Shown: piece by piece, positions 10,302 through 23,366 of the stretch
How positions within the stretch are numbered: position 1 is the first letter of the stretch
Layout: each line of letters opens with the position of its first letter
Assembly (NCBI RefSeq): GCF_051020985.1
Contig: NC_134999.1
Span: 17,551,660-17,615,659, forward strand
DNA length: 64,000 nt
Reading direction: 5' to 3'
DNA from: Nomia melanderi
Taxonomy: Eukaryota; Arthropoda; Insecta; Hymenoptera; Halictidae
Notes under the pieces: model-generated
What the model saw: only the letters and a program-made list of their open reading frames with translations
Database searches by the model: none
Told to the model about the DNA's origin: nothing
Program-made: the position numbers and the translations under genes

Positions 10302-11192
10302 AAATTGACTTTAGACTATACAAACCAGGTTGCCAAAGTGGATAACTTGGATTCAGTCGGCCAGAATTGCCAGGAAGGCCGGCGGTAGCCATTTGACTTA
10401 GCAGTGATGGGACTCCAGTGCGAGGTCTCATAGGAACCAAGGCTACATCAGGCTGACCGATGGGAAGGTCGGGATACTTTTGGTCGAAACTGACTTTAGA
10501 CTATACAAACCAGGTTTCCAAAGTGGAAAACTTGGATTCCGTTGGCTAGAATTGCCAGGAAGGTCGGGGGTAGCCATTTGACTTAGCAGTGATGGGACTC
10601 CAGGGCGAGGTCTCATAGGAACCAAGGCTACATCCGGCTGACCGATGGGAAGGTCCGGACCCTTTTGGCCGAAATTGACTTTAGACTATACAAACCAGGT
10701 TTCCAAAGTGGAAAACTTGGATTCCGTCGGCCAGAATTGCCAGGAAGGTCGGGGGTAGCCATTTCACTTAGCAGTGATGGGACTCCAGGACGATGTCTCA
10801 TAGGGACCAAGGCTACATCCGGCTGACCGATGGAAAGGTCGGGATACTTTTGGTCGAAAATGACTTTAGACTGTTCAATCCAGGTTTCCAAAGTGGATAA
10901 CTTGGATTCAGTCGGCCAGAATTGCCAGGAAGGCCGGCGGTAGCCATTTGACTTAGCAGTGATGGGACTCCAGGACGAGGTTTCATAGGAACCAAGGCCA
11001 CATCCGGCTGACCGATGGGAAGGTCCGGACCCTTTTGGCCGAAATAGACTTTAGACTATATAATCCAGGTTTCCAATGTGGAAAACTTGGATTCCGTCGG
11101 CCAGAATTGCCAGGAAGGCCGGGGGTAGCCATTTAACTTAGCAGTGATGGGACTCCAGGGCGAGGTCTCATAGGAACCAAGGCTACATCCGG

Positions 11193-11212
11193 CTGACCGA
11201 TGGGAAGGTCGG
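11193..11212. other. Second satellite hairpin, example
   Basis: CTGACC and GGTCGG flank the eight bases GATGGGAA and form a 6-bp stem with one T-G pair. It recurs in most units; a few break it (GTCCGG at the left edge, CTCACC at 18040 and 20445, CTGAAC at 25056). Smaller and less constant than the main dyad. Confidence 0.6.
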
Positions 11213-11246
11213 GATACTTTTGGTCGAAATTGACTTTAGACTATAC

Positions 11247-11278
11247 AATCCAGGTTTCCAAAGTGGAAAACTTGGATT
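11247..11278. other. Satellite dyad, example of the C/G stem version
   Basis: AATCCAGGTTTCC and GGAAAACTTGGATT pair around an AAAGT loop, giving a 13-bp stem with one G-T position and one bulged A. The same dyad lies at the same place in every unit. About half of the units carry A and T in place of the fourth C/G pair of the inner stem; see for instance 13105-13119. It could be a protein-binding dyad, an RNA hairpin if the array is transcribed, or a site of quasi-palindrome correction. Confidence 0.8.
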
Positions 11279-12240
11279 CCGTCGGCCAGAATTGCCAGGA
11301 AGGTTGGTGGTAGCTATTTGACTTAGCAGTGATGGGACTCCAGGACGAGGTCTCAAAGGAACCAAGGCTACATCCGGTTGACCGATGGGAAGGTCGGGAT
11401 ACTTTTGGTCGAAATTGACTTTAGACTATACAATCCAGGTTTCCAAAGTGGAAAACTTGGATTCCGTAGGCCAGAATTGTCAGGAAGGCCGGGGGTAGCC
11501 ATTTGACTTAGCAGTGATGGGACTCCAGGACGATGTCTCAGAGGGACCAAGGCTACATCCGGCTGACCGATGGAAAGGTCGGGATACTTTTGGTCGAAAT
11601 TGACTTGAGACTGTTCAATCCAGGTTTCCAAAGTGGATAACTTGGATTCAGTCGGCCAGAATTGCCAGGAAGGCCGGCGGTAGCCATTTCACTTAGCAGT
11701 GATGGGACTCCAGGACGAGGTTTCATAGGAACCAAGGCCACGTCCGGCTGACCGATGGGAAAGTCGGGATACTTTTGGTCGAAATTGACTTTAGACTATT
11801 CAATCCAGGTTTCCAAAGTGGAAAACTTGGATTCTGTGGGCCAGAATTGTCAGGAAGGCCGGGGGTGGCCATTTGACTTAGAAGTCATGGGACTCCATGG
11901 CGAGGTCTCATAGGAACCAAGGCTACATCCGGCTGACCGATGGGAAGGTCCGGACCCTTTTGGCCGAAATTGACTTTAGACTATATAATCCAGGTTTCCA
12001 ATGTGGAAAACTTGGATTCCGTCGGCCAGAATTGCCAGGAAGGCCGGGGGTAGCCATTTAACTTAGCAGTGATGGGACTCCAGGGCGAGGTTTCATAGGA
12101 ACCAAGGCTACATCCGGCTGACCGATGGGACGGTCGGGATACTTTTGGTCGAAATTGACTTTAGACTATACAATCCAGGTTTCCAAAGTGGAAAACTTGG
12201 ATTCCGTCGGCCAGAATTGCCAGGAAGGTCGGTGGTAGCC

Positions 12241-14026
12241 ATTTGACTTAGCAGTGATGGGACTCCAGGACGAGGTCTCAAAGGAACCAAGGCTACATCC
12301 GGTTGACCGATGGGAAGGTCGGGATACTTTTGGTCGAAATTGACTTTAGACTATACAATCCAGGTTTCCAAAGTGGAAAACTTGGATTCCGTAGGCCAGA
12401 ATTGCCAGGAAGGTCGGTGGTAGCCATTTGACTTAGCAGTGATGGGACTCCAGGACGAGGTCTCAAAGGAACCAAGGCTACATCCGGTTGACCGATGGGA
12501 AGGTCGGGATACTTTTGGTCGAAATTGACTTTAGACTATACAATCCAGGTTTCCAAAGTGGAAAACTTGGATTCCGTAGGCCAGAATTGTCAGGAAGGCC
12601 GGGGGTAGCCATTTGACTTAGCAGTGATAGAACTCCAGGGCGATGTCTCATAGGGACTAAGGCTACATCCGGCTGACCGATGGGAAGGTCGGGATACTTT
12701 TGGTCGAAATTGACTTTAGACTATTCAATCCAGGTTTCGAAAGTGCAAAACTTGGATTCCGTCGGCCAGAATTGCCAGGAAGGCCGGGGCTAGCCATTTG
12801 ACTTAGCAGTGATGGGACTCCAGGGCGAGGTCTCATAGGGACTAAGGCTACATCCGGCTGACCGATGGGAAGGTCGGGATACTTTTGGTCGAAATTGACT
12901 TTAGACTATAAAAACCAGGTTTACAAAGTGTAAAACTTGGATTCCGTCGGCCAGAATTCCCAGGAAGGTCGGGGGTAGCCATTTGACTTAGCAGTGATGG
13001 GACTCCAGGGCGAGGTCTCATAGGAACCAAGGCTACATCCGGCAGACCGATGGGAAGGCCGGGATAGTTTTGGTCGAAATTGACTTTAGACTATACAAAC
13101 CAGGTTTACAAAGTGTAAAACTTGGATTCCGTCGGCCAGAATTGCCAGGAAAGTCGGGGGTAGCCATTTGACTTAGCAGTGATGGGACTCCAGGGCGAGG
13201 TCTCATAGGGACCAAGGCTACATCCGGCTGACCGATGGGAAGGTCGGGATACTTTTGATCGAAATTGACTTTAGACTATACAATCCAGGTTTCCAAAGTG
13301 GAAAACTTGGATTCCGTCCGGCAGAATTGCCAGGAAGGTCGGCGGTAGCCATTTCACTTAGCAGTGATGGGACTCCAGGGCGAGGTCTCATAGGGACCAA
13401 GGCTACATCCGGCTGACCGATGGGAAGGTCGGGATACTTTTGGTCGAGATTGACTTTAGACTATACAAACCAGGTTTACAAAGTGTAAAACTTGGATTCC
13501 TTCGGCCAGAATTGCCAGGAAGGTCGGGGGTAGCCATTTGACTTAGCAGTGATGGGACTCCAGGGCGAGGTCTCATCGGGACCAAGGCTACATCCGGCTG
13601 ACCGATGGGAAGGTCGGGATAGTTTTGGTCGAAATTGACTTTAGACTATACAATCCAGGTTTCCAAAGTTGAAAACTTGGATTCCGTCGGCCGGAATTGC
13701 CAGGAAGTTCGGCGGTAGCCATTTGACTTAGCAGTGATGGGACTCCAGGACGAGGTCTCATAGGGACTAAGGCTACATCCGGCTGACCGATGGGAAGGTC
13801 GGGATACTTTTGGTCGAAATTGACTTTAGACTATAAAAACCAGGTTTACAAAGTGTAAAACTTGGATTCCGTCGGCCAGAATTCCCAGGAAGGTCGGGGG
13901 TAGCCATTTGACTTAGCAGTGATGGGACTCCAGGGCGAGGTCTCATAGGAACCAAGGCTACATCCGGCTGACCGATGGGAAGGCCGGGATAGTTTTGGTC
14001 GAAATTGACTTTAGACTATACAAACC
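12241..14026. repeat. Satellite higher-order block 1, copy 1
   Basis: This stretch matches 14276-16061 at an offset of 2,035 bp (exactly 11 units). It shares rare unit variants in the same order: GATAGAACTCCAGGGCGATG, the TTTCGAAAGTGCAAAAC dyad, CCGGGGCTAGCC, ATAAAAACCAGG and GTCCGGCAGAATT. I saw no differences in the rows I compared. The shared order shows one duplication of about 9.6 units. Confidence 0.85.
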
Positions 14027-14275
14027 AGGTTTACGAAGTGTAAAACTTGGATTCCTTCGGCCAGAATTGCCAGGAAGGTCAGGGGTAGCCATTTGACTTA
14101 GCAGTGATGGGACTCCAGGGCGAGGTCTCATTGGAACCAAGGCTACATCCGGCTGACCGATGGGAAGGCCGGGATAGTTTTGGTCGAAATTGACTTTAGA
14201 CTATACAAACCAGGTTTACAAAGTGTAAAATTTGGATTCCGTCGGCCAGAATTGCCAGGAAAGTCGGGGGTAGCC

Positions 14276-16061
14276 ATTTGACTTAGCAGTGATGGGACTC
14301 CAGGACGAGGTCTCAAAGGAACCAAGGCTACATCCGGTTGACCGATGGGAAGGTCGGGATACTTTTGGTCGAAATTGACTTTAGACTATACAATCCAGGT
14401 TTCCAAAGTGGAAAACTTGGATTCCGTAGGCCAGAATTGCCAGGAAGGTCGGTGGTAGCCATTTGACTTAGCAGTGATGGGACTCCAGGACGAGGTCTCA
14501 AAGGAACCAAGGCTACATCCGGTTGACCGATGGGAAGGTCGGGATACTTTTGGTCGAAATTGACTTTAGACTATACAATCCAGGTTTCCAAAGTGGAAAA
14601 CTTGGATTCCGTAGGCCAGAATTGTCAGGAAGGCCGGGGGTAGCCATTTGACTTAGCAGTGATAGAACTCCAGGGCGATGTCTCATAGGGACTAAGGCTA
14701 CATCCGGCTGACCGATGGGAAGGTCGGGATACTTTTGGTCGAAATTGACTTTAGACTATTCAATCCAGGTTTCGAAAGTGCAAAACTTGGATTCCGTCGG
14801 CCAGAATTGCCAGGAAGGCCGGGGCTAGCCATTTGACTTAGCAGTGATGGGACTCCAGGGCGAGGTCTCATAGGGACTAAGGCTACATCCGGCTGACCGA
14901 TGGGAAGGTCGGGATACTTTTGGTCGAAATTGACTTTAGACTATAAAAACCAGGTTTACAAAGTGTAAAACTTGGATTCCGTCGGCCAGAATTCCCAGGA
15001 AGGTCGGGGGTAGCCATTTGACTTAGCAGTGATGGGACTCCAGGGCGAGGTCTCATAGGAACCAAGGCTACATCCGGCAGACCGATGGGAAGGCCGGGAT
15101 AGTTTTGGTCGAAATTGACTTTAGACTATACAAACCAGGTTTACAAAGTGTAAAACTTGGATTCCGTCGGCCAGAATTGCCAGGAAAGTCGGGGGTAGCC
15201 ATTTGACTTAGCAGTGATGGGACTCCAGGGCGAGGTCTCATAGGGACCAAGGCTACATCCGGCTGACCGATGGGAAGGTCGGGATACTTTTGATCGAAAT
15301 TGACTTTAGACTATACAATCCAGGTTTCCAAAGTGGAAAACTTGGATTCCGTCCGGCAGAATTGCCAGGAAGGTCGGCGGTAGCCATTTCACTTAGCAGT
15401 GATGGGACTCCAGGGCGAGGTCTCATAGGGACCAAGGCTACATCCGGCTGACCGATGGGAAGGTCGGGATACTTTTGGTCGAGATTGACTTTAGACTATA
15501 CAAACCAGGTTTACAAAGTGTAAAACTTGGATTCCTTCGGCCAGAATTGCCAGGAAGGTCGGGGGTAGCCATTTGACTTAGCAGTGATGGGACTCCAGGG
15601 CGAGGTCTCATCGGGACCAAGGCTACATCCGGCTGACCGATGGGAAGGTCGGGATAGTTTTGGTCGAAATTGACTTTAGACTATACAATCCAGGTTTCCA
15701 AAGTTGAAAACTTGGATTCCGTCGGCCGGAATTGCCAGGAAGTTCGGCGGTAGCCATTTGACTTAGCAGTGATGGGACTCCAGGACGAGGTCTCATAGGG
15801 ACTAAGGCTACATCCGGCTGACCGATGGGAAGGTCGGGATACTTTTGGTCGAAATTGACTTTAGACTATAAAAACCAGGTTTACAAAGTGTAAAACTTGG
15901 ATTCCGTCGGCCAGAATTCCCAGGAAGGTCGGGGGTAGCCATTTGACTTAGCAGTGATGGGACTCCAGGGCGAGGTCTCATAGGAACCAAGGCTACATCC
16001 GGCTGACCGATGGGAAGGCCGGGATAGTTTTGGTCGAAATTGACTTTAGACTATACAATCC
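14276..16061. repeat. Satellite higher-order block 1, copy 2
   Basis: Partner of 12241-14026. The left breakpoint lies where AAAGTCGGGGGTAGCC changes to the shared ACGAGGTCTCAAAGGAACC. The right breakpoint lies where CTATACAAACC (copy 1) becomes CTATACAATCC here. Both breakpoints are inside units and in register, as expected for unequal crossing over or gene conversion. Confidence 0.85.
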
Positions 16062-16249
16062 AGGTTTCAAAAGTGGAAAACTTGGATTCCGTCGGCCAGA
16101 ATTGTCAGGAAGGCTGGGGATAGCCATTTGACTTAGCAGTGATGGGACTCCAGGGCGAGGTCTCATAGGGACTAAGGCTACATCCGGCTGACCGATGGGA
16201 AGGTCGGGATACTTTTGATCGAAATTGACTTTAGACTATACAATCCAGG

Positions 16250-17585
16250 TTTACGAAGTGTAAAACTTGGATTCCTTCGGCCAGAATTGCCAGGAAGGTC
16301 AGGGGTAACCATTTGACTTAGCAGTGATGGGACTCCAGGGCGAGGTCTCATAGGGACCAAGGCTACATCCGGCTGACCGATGGGAAGGTCGGGATACTTT
16401 TGGCCGAAATTGACTTTAGACTATACAATCCATGTTTGCAAAGTGGAAAACTTGGATTCCGTCGGCCAGAATTGCCTGGAAGGTCGGGGGTAGCCATTTG
16501 ACTTAGCAGTGGTGGGACTCCAGGGCGAGGTCTCATAGGAACCAAGGCTACTTCCGGCTGACCGATGGGAAGGTCGGGATAGTTTTGGTCGAAATTGACT
16601 TTAGACTATACAATTCAGGTTTCAAAAGTGGAAAACTTGGATTCCGTCGGCCAGAATTGTCAGGAAGGCTGGGGATAGCCATTTGACTTAGCAGTGATGG
16701 GACTCCAGGACGAGGTCTCATAGGGACTAAGGCTACATCCGGCTGACCGATGGGAAGGTCGGGATAGTTTTGGTCGAAATTGACTTTAGACTATACAATC
16801 CAGGTTTACGAAGTGTAAAACTTGGATTCCTTCGGCCGGAATTGCCAGGAAAGTCGGGGGTAGCCATTTGACTTAGCAGTGATGGGACTCCAGGGCGAGG
16901 TCTCATAGGGACCAAGGCTACATCCGGCTGACCGATGGGAAGGTCGGGATACTTTTGATCGAAATTGACTTTAGACTATACAATCCAGGTTTCCAAAGTG
17001 GAAAACTTGGATTCCGTCCGGCAGAATTGCCAGGAAGGTCGGCGGTAGCCATTTCACTTAGCAGTGATGGGACTCCAGGGCGAGGTCTCATAGGGACCAA
17101 GGCTACATCCGGCTGACCGATGGGAAGGTCGGGATACTTTTGGTCGAGATTGACTTTAGACTATACAAACCAGGTTTACAAAGTGTAAAACTTGGATTCC
17201 TTCGGCCAGAATTGCCAGGAAGGTCAGGGGTAGCCATTTGACTTAGCAGTGATGGGTCTCCAGGGCGAGGTCTCATAGGGACCAAGGCTACATCCGGCTG
17301 ACCGATGGGAAGGTCGGGATACTTTTGGCCGAAATTGACTTTAGACTATACAATCCATCTTTGCAAAGTGGAAAACTTGGATTCCGTCGGCCAGAATTGC
17401 CTGGAAGGTCGGGGGTAGCCATTTGAGTTAGCAGTGGTGGGACTCCAGGGCGAGGTCTCATAGGAACCAATGCTACTTCCGGCTGACCGATGGGAAGGTC
17501 GGGGTAGTTTTGGTCGAAATTGACTTTAGACTATACAATCCAGGTTTCAAAAGTGGAAAACTTGGATTCCGTCGGCCAGAATTGT
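16250..17585. repeat. Satellite higher-order block 2, copy 1
   Basis: About seven units that recur at 20875-22210 (offset 4,625 bp, 25 units) and mostly again at 24746-25770. Diagnostic variants in order are AGGGGTAACCATT, CCATGTTTGCAAAG, GGCTACTTCC, AGGCTGGGGATAGCC and GTCCGGCAGAATT. CCATCTTTGC and GGTCGGGGTAG are shared by this copy and the 21-22 kb copy. Confidence 0.8.
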
Positions 17586-20500
17586 CAGGAAGGCTGGGGA
17601 TAGCCATTTGACTTAGCAGTGATGGGACTCCAGGGCGAGGTCTCATAGGGACTAAGGCTACATCCGGCTGACCGATGGGAAGGTCGGGATACTTTTGATC
17701 GAAATTGACTTTAGACTATACAATCCAGGTTTACGAAGTGTAAAACTTGGATTCCTTCGGCCAGAATTGCCAGGAAGGTCAGGGGTAGCCATTTGACTTA
17801 GCAGTGATGGGACTCCAGGGCGAGGTCTCATAGGGACCAAGGCTACATCCGGCTGACCGATGGGAAGGTCGGGATACTTTTGGCCGAAATTGACTTTAGA
17901 CTATACAATCCATGTTTGCAAAGTGGAAAACTTGGATTCCGTTGGCCAGAATTGCCTGGAAGGTCGGGGGTAGCCATTTGACTTAGCAGTGGTGGGACTC
18001 CAGGACGATGTCTCATAGGGACTAAGGCTACATCCGGCTCACCGATGGGAAGGTCGGGATACTTTTGGTCGAAATTGACTTTAGACTATACAAACCAGGT
18101 TTACGAAGTGTAAAACTTGGATTCCTTCGGCCAGAATTGCCAGGAAGGTCAGGGGTAGCCATTTGACTTAGCAGTGATGGGACTCCAGGGCGAGGTCTCA
18201 TCGGGACCAAGGCTACATCCGGCTGACCGATGGGAAGGCCGGGATAGTTTTGGTCGAAATTGACTTTAGACTATACAAACCAGGTTTACAAAGTGTAAAA
18301 CTTGGATTCCGTCGGCCAGAATTGCCAGGAAAGTCGGGGGTAGCCATTTGACTTAGCAGTGATGGGACTCCAGGGCGAGGTCTCATAGGGACCAAGGCTA
18401 CATCCGGCTGACCGATGGGAAGGTCGGGATACTTTTGGTCGAAATTGACTTTAGACTATACAAACCAGGTTTACGAAGTGTAAAACTTGGATTCCTTCGG
18501 CCAGAATTGCCAGGAAGGTCAGGGGTAGCCATTTGACTTAGCAGTGATGGGACTCCAGGGCGAGGTCTCATAGGGACCATGGCTACATCCGGCTGACCGA
18601 TGGGAAGGTCGGGATACTTTTGGTCGAAATTGACTTTAGACTATACAATCCAGGTTTCCAAAGTGGAAAACTTGGATTCCGTCCGGCAGAATTGCCAGGA
18701 AGGTCGGCGGTAGCCATTTCACTTAGCAGTGATGGGACTCCAGGGCGAGGTCTCATAGGGACCAAGGCTACATCCGGCTGACCGATGGGAAGGTCGGGAT
18801 ACTTTTGGTCGAGATTGACTTTAGACTATACAAACCAGGTTTACAAAGTGTAAAACTTGGATTCCTTCGGCCAGAATTGCCAGGAAGGTCGGGGGTAGCC
18901 ATTTCACTTAGCAGTGATGGGACTCCAGGGCGAGGTCTCATAGGGACCAAGGCTACATCCGGCTGACCGATGGGAAGGTCGGGATACTTTTGGTCGAGAT
19001 TGACTTTAGACTATACAAACCAGGTTTACAAAGTGTAAAACTTGGATTCCTTCGGCCAGAATTGCCAGGAAGGTCGGGGGTAGCCATTTGACTTAGCAGT
19101 GATGGGACTCCAGGGCGAGGTCTCATCGGGACGAAGGCTACATCCGGCTGACCGATGGGAAGGTCGGGATAGTTTTGGTCGAAATTGACTTTAGACTATA
19201 CAATCCAGGTTTCCAAAGTTGAAAACTTGGATTCCGTCGGCCGGAATTGCCAGGAAGGCCGGGGGTGGCCATTTGACTTAGCAGTGATGGGACTCCAGGG
19301 CGAGGTCTCATAGGAACCAAGGCTACATCCGGCTGACCGATGGGAAGGCCGGGATAGTTTTGGTCGAAATTGACTTTAGACTATACAAACCAGGTTTACG
19401 AAGTGTAAAACTTGGATTCCTTCGGCCAGAATTGCCAGGAAGGTCAGGGGTAGCCATTTGACTTAGCAGTGATGGGACTCCAGGGCGAGGTCTCATAGGA
19501 ACCAAGGCTACATCCGGCTGACCGATGGGAAGGCCGGGATAGTTTTGGTCGAAAGTGACTTTAGACTATACAAACCAGGTTTACGAAGTGTAAAACTTGG
19601 ATTCCTTCGGCCAGAATTGCCAGGAAGGTCAGGGGTAGCCATTTGACTTAGCAGTGATGGGACTCCAGGGCGAGGTCTCATAGGAACCAAGGCTACATCC
19701 GGCTGACCGATGGGAAGGCCGGGATAGTTTTGGTCGAAATTGACTTTAGACTATACAAACCAGGTTTACAAAGTGTAAAATTTGGATTCCGTCGGCCAGA
19801 ATTGCCAGGAAAGTCGGGGGTAGCCATTTGACTTAGCAGTGATGGGACTCCAGGGCGAGGTCTCATAGGGACCAAGGCTACATCCGGCTGACCGATGGGA
19901 AGGTCGGGATACTTTTGGCCGAAATTGACTTTAGACTATACAATCCATGTTTGCAAAGTGGAAAACTTGGATTCCGTCGGCCAGAATTGCCTGGAAGGTC
20001 GGGGGTAGCCATTTGAGTTAGCAGTGGTGGGACTCCAGGGCGAGGTCTCATAGGAACCAAGGCTACTTCCGGCTGACCGATGGGAAGGTCGGGATAGTTT
20101 TGGTCGAAATTGACTTTAGACTATACAATCCAGGTTTCAAAAGTGGAAAACTTGGATTCCGTCGGCCAGAATTGTCAGGAAGGCTGGGGATAGCCATTTG
20201 ACTTAGCAGTGATGGGACTCCAGGGCGAGGTCTCATAGGGACTAAGGCTACATCCGGCTGACCGATGGGAAGGTCGGGATACTTTTGATCGAAATTGACT
20301 TTAGACTATACAATCCAGGTTTACGAAGTGTAAAACTTGGATTCCTTCGGCCAGAATTGCCAGGAAGGTCAGGGGTAGCCATTTGACTTAGCAGTGATGG
20401 GACTCCAGGGCGAGGTCTCATAGGGACTAAGGCTACATCCGGCTCACCGATGGGAAGGTCGGGATACTTTTGGTCGAAATTGACTTTAGACTATACAAAC

Positions 20501-20874
20501 CAGGTTTACGAAGTGTAAAACTTGGATTCCTTCGGCCAGAATTGCCTGGAAGGTCGGGGGTAGCCATTTGACTTAGCAGTGGTGGGACTCCAGGACGATG
20601 TCTCATAGGGACTAAGGCTACATCCGGCTGACCGATGGGAAGGTCGGGATACTTTTGGTCGAAATTGACTTTAGACTATACAATCCAGGTTTCCAAAGTG
20701 GAAAACTTGGATTCCGTCGGCCAGAATTGCCAGGATGGCCGGGGGTAGCCATTTGACTTAGCAGTGATGGGACTCCAGGGCGAGGTCTCATAGGGACCAA
20801 GGCTACATCCGGCTGACCGATGGGAAGGTCGGGATACTTTTGGTCGAAATTGACTTTAGACTATACAAACCAGG

Positions 20875-22210
20875 TTTACGAAGTGTAAAACTTGGATTCC
20901 TTCGGCCAGAATTGCCAGGAAGGTCAGGGGTAACCATTTGACTTAGCAGTGATGGGACTCCAGCACGAGGTCTCATAGGGACCAAGGCTACATCCGGCTG
21001 ACCGATGGGAAGGTCGGGATACTTTTGGCCGAAATTGACTTTAGACTATACAATCCATGTTTGCAAAGTGGAAAACTTGGATTCCGTCGGCCAGAATTGC
21101 CTGGAAGGTCGGGGGTAGCCATTTGACTTAGCAGTGGTGGGACTCCAGGGCGAGGTCTCATAGGAACCAAGGCTACTTCCGGCTGACCGATGGGAAGGTC
21201 GGGATAGTTTTGGTCGAAATTGACTTTAGACTATACAATCCAGGTTTCAAAAGTGGAAAACTTGGATTCCGTCGGCCAGAATTGTCAGGAAGGCTGGGGA
21301 TAGCCATTTGACTTAGCAGTGATGGGACTCCAGGACGAGGTCTCATAGGGACTAAGGCTACATCCGGCTGACCGATGGGAAGGTCGGGATAGTTTTGGTC
21401 GAAATTGACTTTAGACTATACAATCCAGGTTTACGAAGTGTAAAACTTGGATTCCTTCGGCCGGAATTGCCAGGAAAGTCGGGGGTAGCCATTTGACTTA
21501 GCAGTGATGGGACTCCAGGGCGAGGTCTCATAGGGACCAAGGCTACATCCGGCTGACCGATGGGAAGGTCGGGATACTTTTGATCGAAATTGACTTTAGA
21601 CTATACAATCCAGGTTTCCAAAGTGGAAAACTTGGATTCCGTCCGGCAGAATTGCCAGGAAGGTCGGCGGTAGCCATTTCACTTAGCAGTGATGGGACTC
21701 CAGGGCGAGGTCTCATAGGGACCAAGGCTACATCCGGCTGACCGATGGGAAGGTCGGGATACTTTTGGTCGAGATTGACTTTAGACTATACAAACCAGGT
21801 TTACAAAGTGTAAAACTTGGATTCCTTCGGCCAGAATTGCCAGGAAGGTCAGGGGTAGCCATTTGACTTAGCAGTGATGGGACTCCAGGGCGAGGTCTCA
21901 TAGGGACCAAGGCTACATCCGGCTGACCGATGGGAAGGTCGGGATACTTTTGGCCGAAATTGACTTTAGACTATACAATCCATCTTTGCAAAGTGGAAAA
22001 CTTGGATTCCGTCGGCCAGAATTGCCTGGAAGGTCGGGGGTAGCCATTTGAGTTAGCAGTGGTGGGACTCCAGGGCGAGGTCTCATAGGAACCAAGGCTA
22101 CTTCCGGCTGACCGATGGGAAGGTCGGGGTAGTTTTGGTCGAAATTGACTTTAGACTATACAATCCAGGTTTCAAAAGTGGAAAACTTGGATTCCGTCGG
22201 CCAGAATTGC
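20875..22210. repeat. Satellite higher-order block 2, copy 2
   Basis: Partner of 16250-17585 with only scattered single-base differences, for instance CCAGCACGAGG near 20960 against CCAGGGCGAGG in copy 1. Confidence 0.8.
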
Positions 22211-23364
22211 CAGGAAGGTCAGGGGTAGCCATTTGACTTAGCAGTGATGGGACTCCAGGGCGAGGTCTCATAGGGACCAAGGCTACATCCGGCTGACCGA
22301 TGGGAAGGTCGGGATACTTTTGGTCGAAATTGACTTTAGACTATACAAACCAGGTTTACGAAGTGTAAAACTTGGATTCCTTCGGCCAGAATTGCCAGGA
22401 AGGTCAGGGGTAGCCATTTGACTTAGCGGTGATGGGACTCCAGGGCGAGGTCTCATAGGGACCATGGCTACATCCGGCTGACCGATGGGAAGGTCGGGAT
22501 ACTTTTGGTCGAAATTGACTTTAGACTATACAATCCAGGTTTCCAAAGTGGAAAACTTGGATTCCGTCCGGCAGAATTGCCAGGAAGGTCGGCGGTAGCC
22601 ATTTCACTTAGCAGTGATGGGACTCCAGGGCGAGGTCTCATCGGGACCAAGGCTACATCCGGCTGACCGATGGGAAGGTCGGGATAGTTTTGGTCGAAAT
22701 TGACTTTAGACTATACAATCCAGGTTTCCAAAGTTGAAAACTTGGATTCCGTCGGCCGGAATTGCCAGGAAGTTCGGCGGTAGCCATTTGACTTAGCAGT
22801 GATGGGACTCCAGGGCGAGGTCTCATAGGGACCAAGGCTACATCCGGCTGACCGATGGGAAGGTCGGGATACTTTTGGTCGAAATTGACTTTAGACTATA
22901 AAAACCAGGTTTACAAAGTGTAAAACTTGGATTCCGTCGGCCGGAATTGCCAGGAAGGCCGGGGGTGGCCATTTGACTTAGCAGTGATGGGACTCCAGGG
23001 CGAGGTCTCATAGGAACCAAGGCTACATCCGGCTGACCGATGGGAAGGTCGGGATACTTTTGGTCGAAACTGACTTTAGACTATACAAACCAGGTTTACG
23101 AAGTGTAAAACTTGGATTTCTTCGGCCAGAATTGCCAGGAAAGTCAGGGATAGCCATTTGACTTAGCAGTGATAGGACTCCAGGGCGAGGTCTCATAGGA
23201 ACCAAGGCTACATCCGGCTGACCGATGGGAAGGCCGGGATAGTTTTGGTCGAAATTGACTTTAGACTATACAAACCAGGTTTACGAAGTGTAAAACTTGG
23301 ATTCCTTCGGCCAGAATTGCCAGGAAGGTCAGGGGTAGCCATTTGACTTAGCAGTGATGGGACT

Positions 23365-23366
23365 CA
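23365..23366. other. 14-bp deletion in one satellite unit
   Basis: GATGGGACTC joins directly to ATAGGGACC, so the CCAGGGCGAGGTCT found here in other units is missing. The surrounding spacing falls from 370 to 356 bp over two units. It is the only net length change in the array and a useful marker: other blocks copied from this region lack it. Confidence 0.95.

Larger units (their letters stand above)
10302..12240. repeat. Left, diverged edge of the 185-bp satellite
   Basis: The first ten or so units carry private changes not seen in the core, such as GGTTGCC in the first unit, GTCCGGACCCTTTTGG near 10650, 11030 and 11950, and CATTTAACTTAG at 11130 and 12055. They also show a short higher-order pattern. 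The units at about 10998-11550 resemble those at 11923-12475 five units (925 bp) away, and the unit at 10813 resembles the one at 11553 four units (740 bp) away. Divergent edge units are expected where unequal exchange homogenises the centre of an array more than its ends. Confidence 0.8.
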
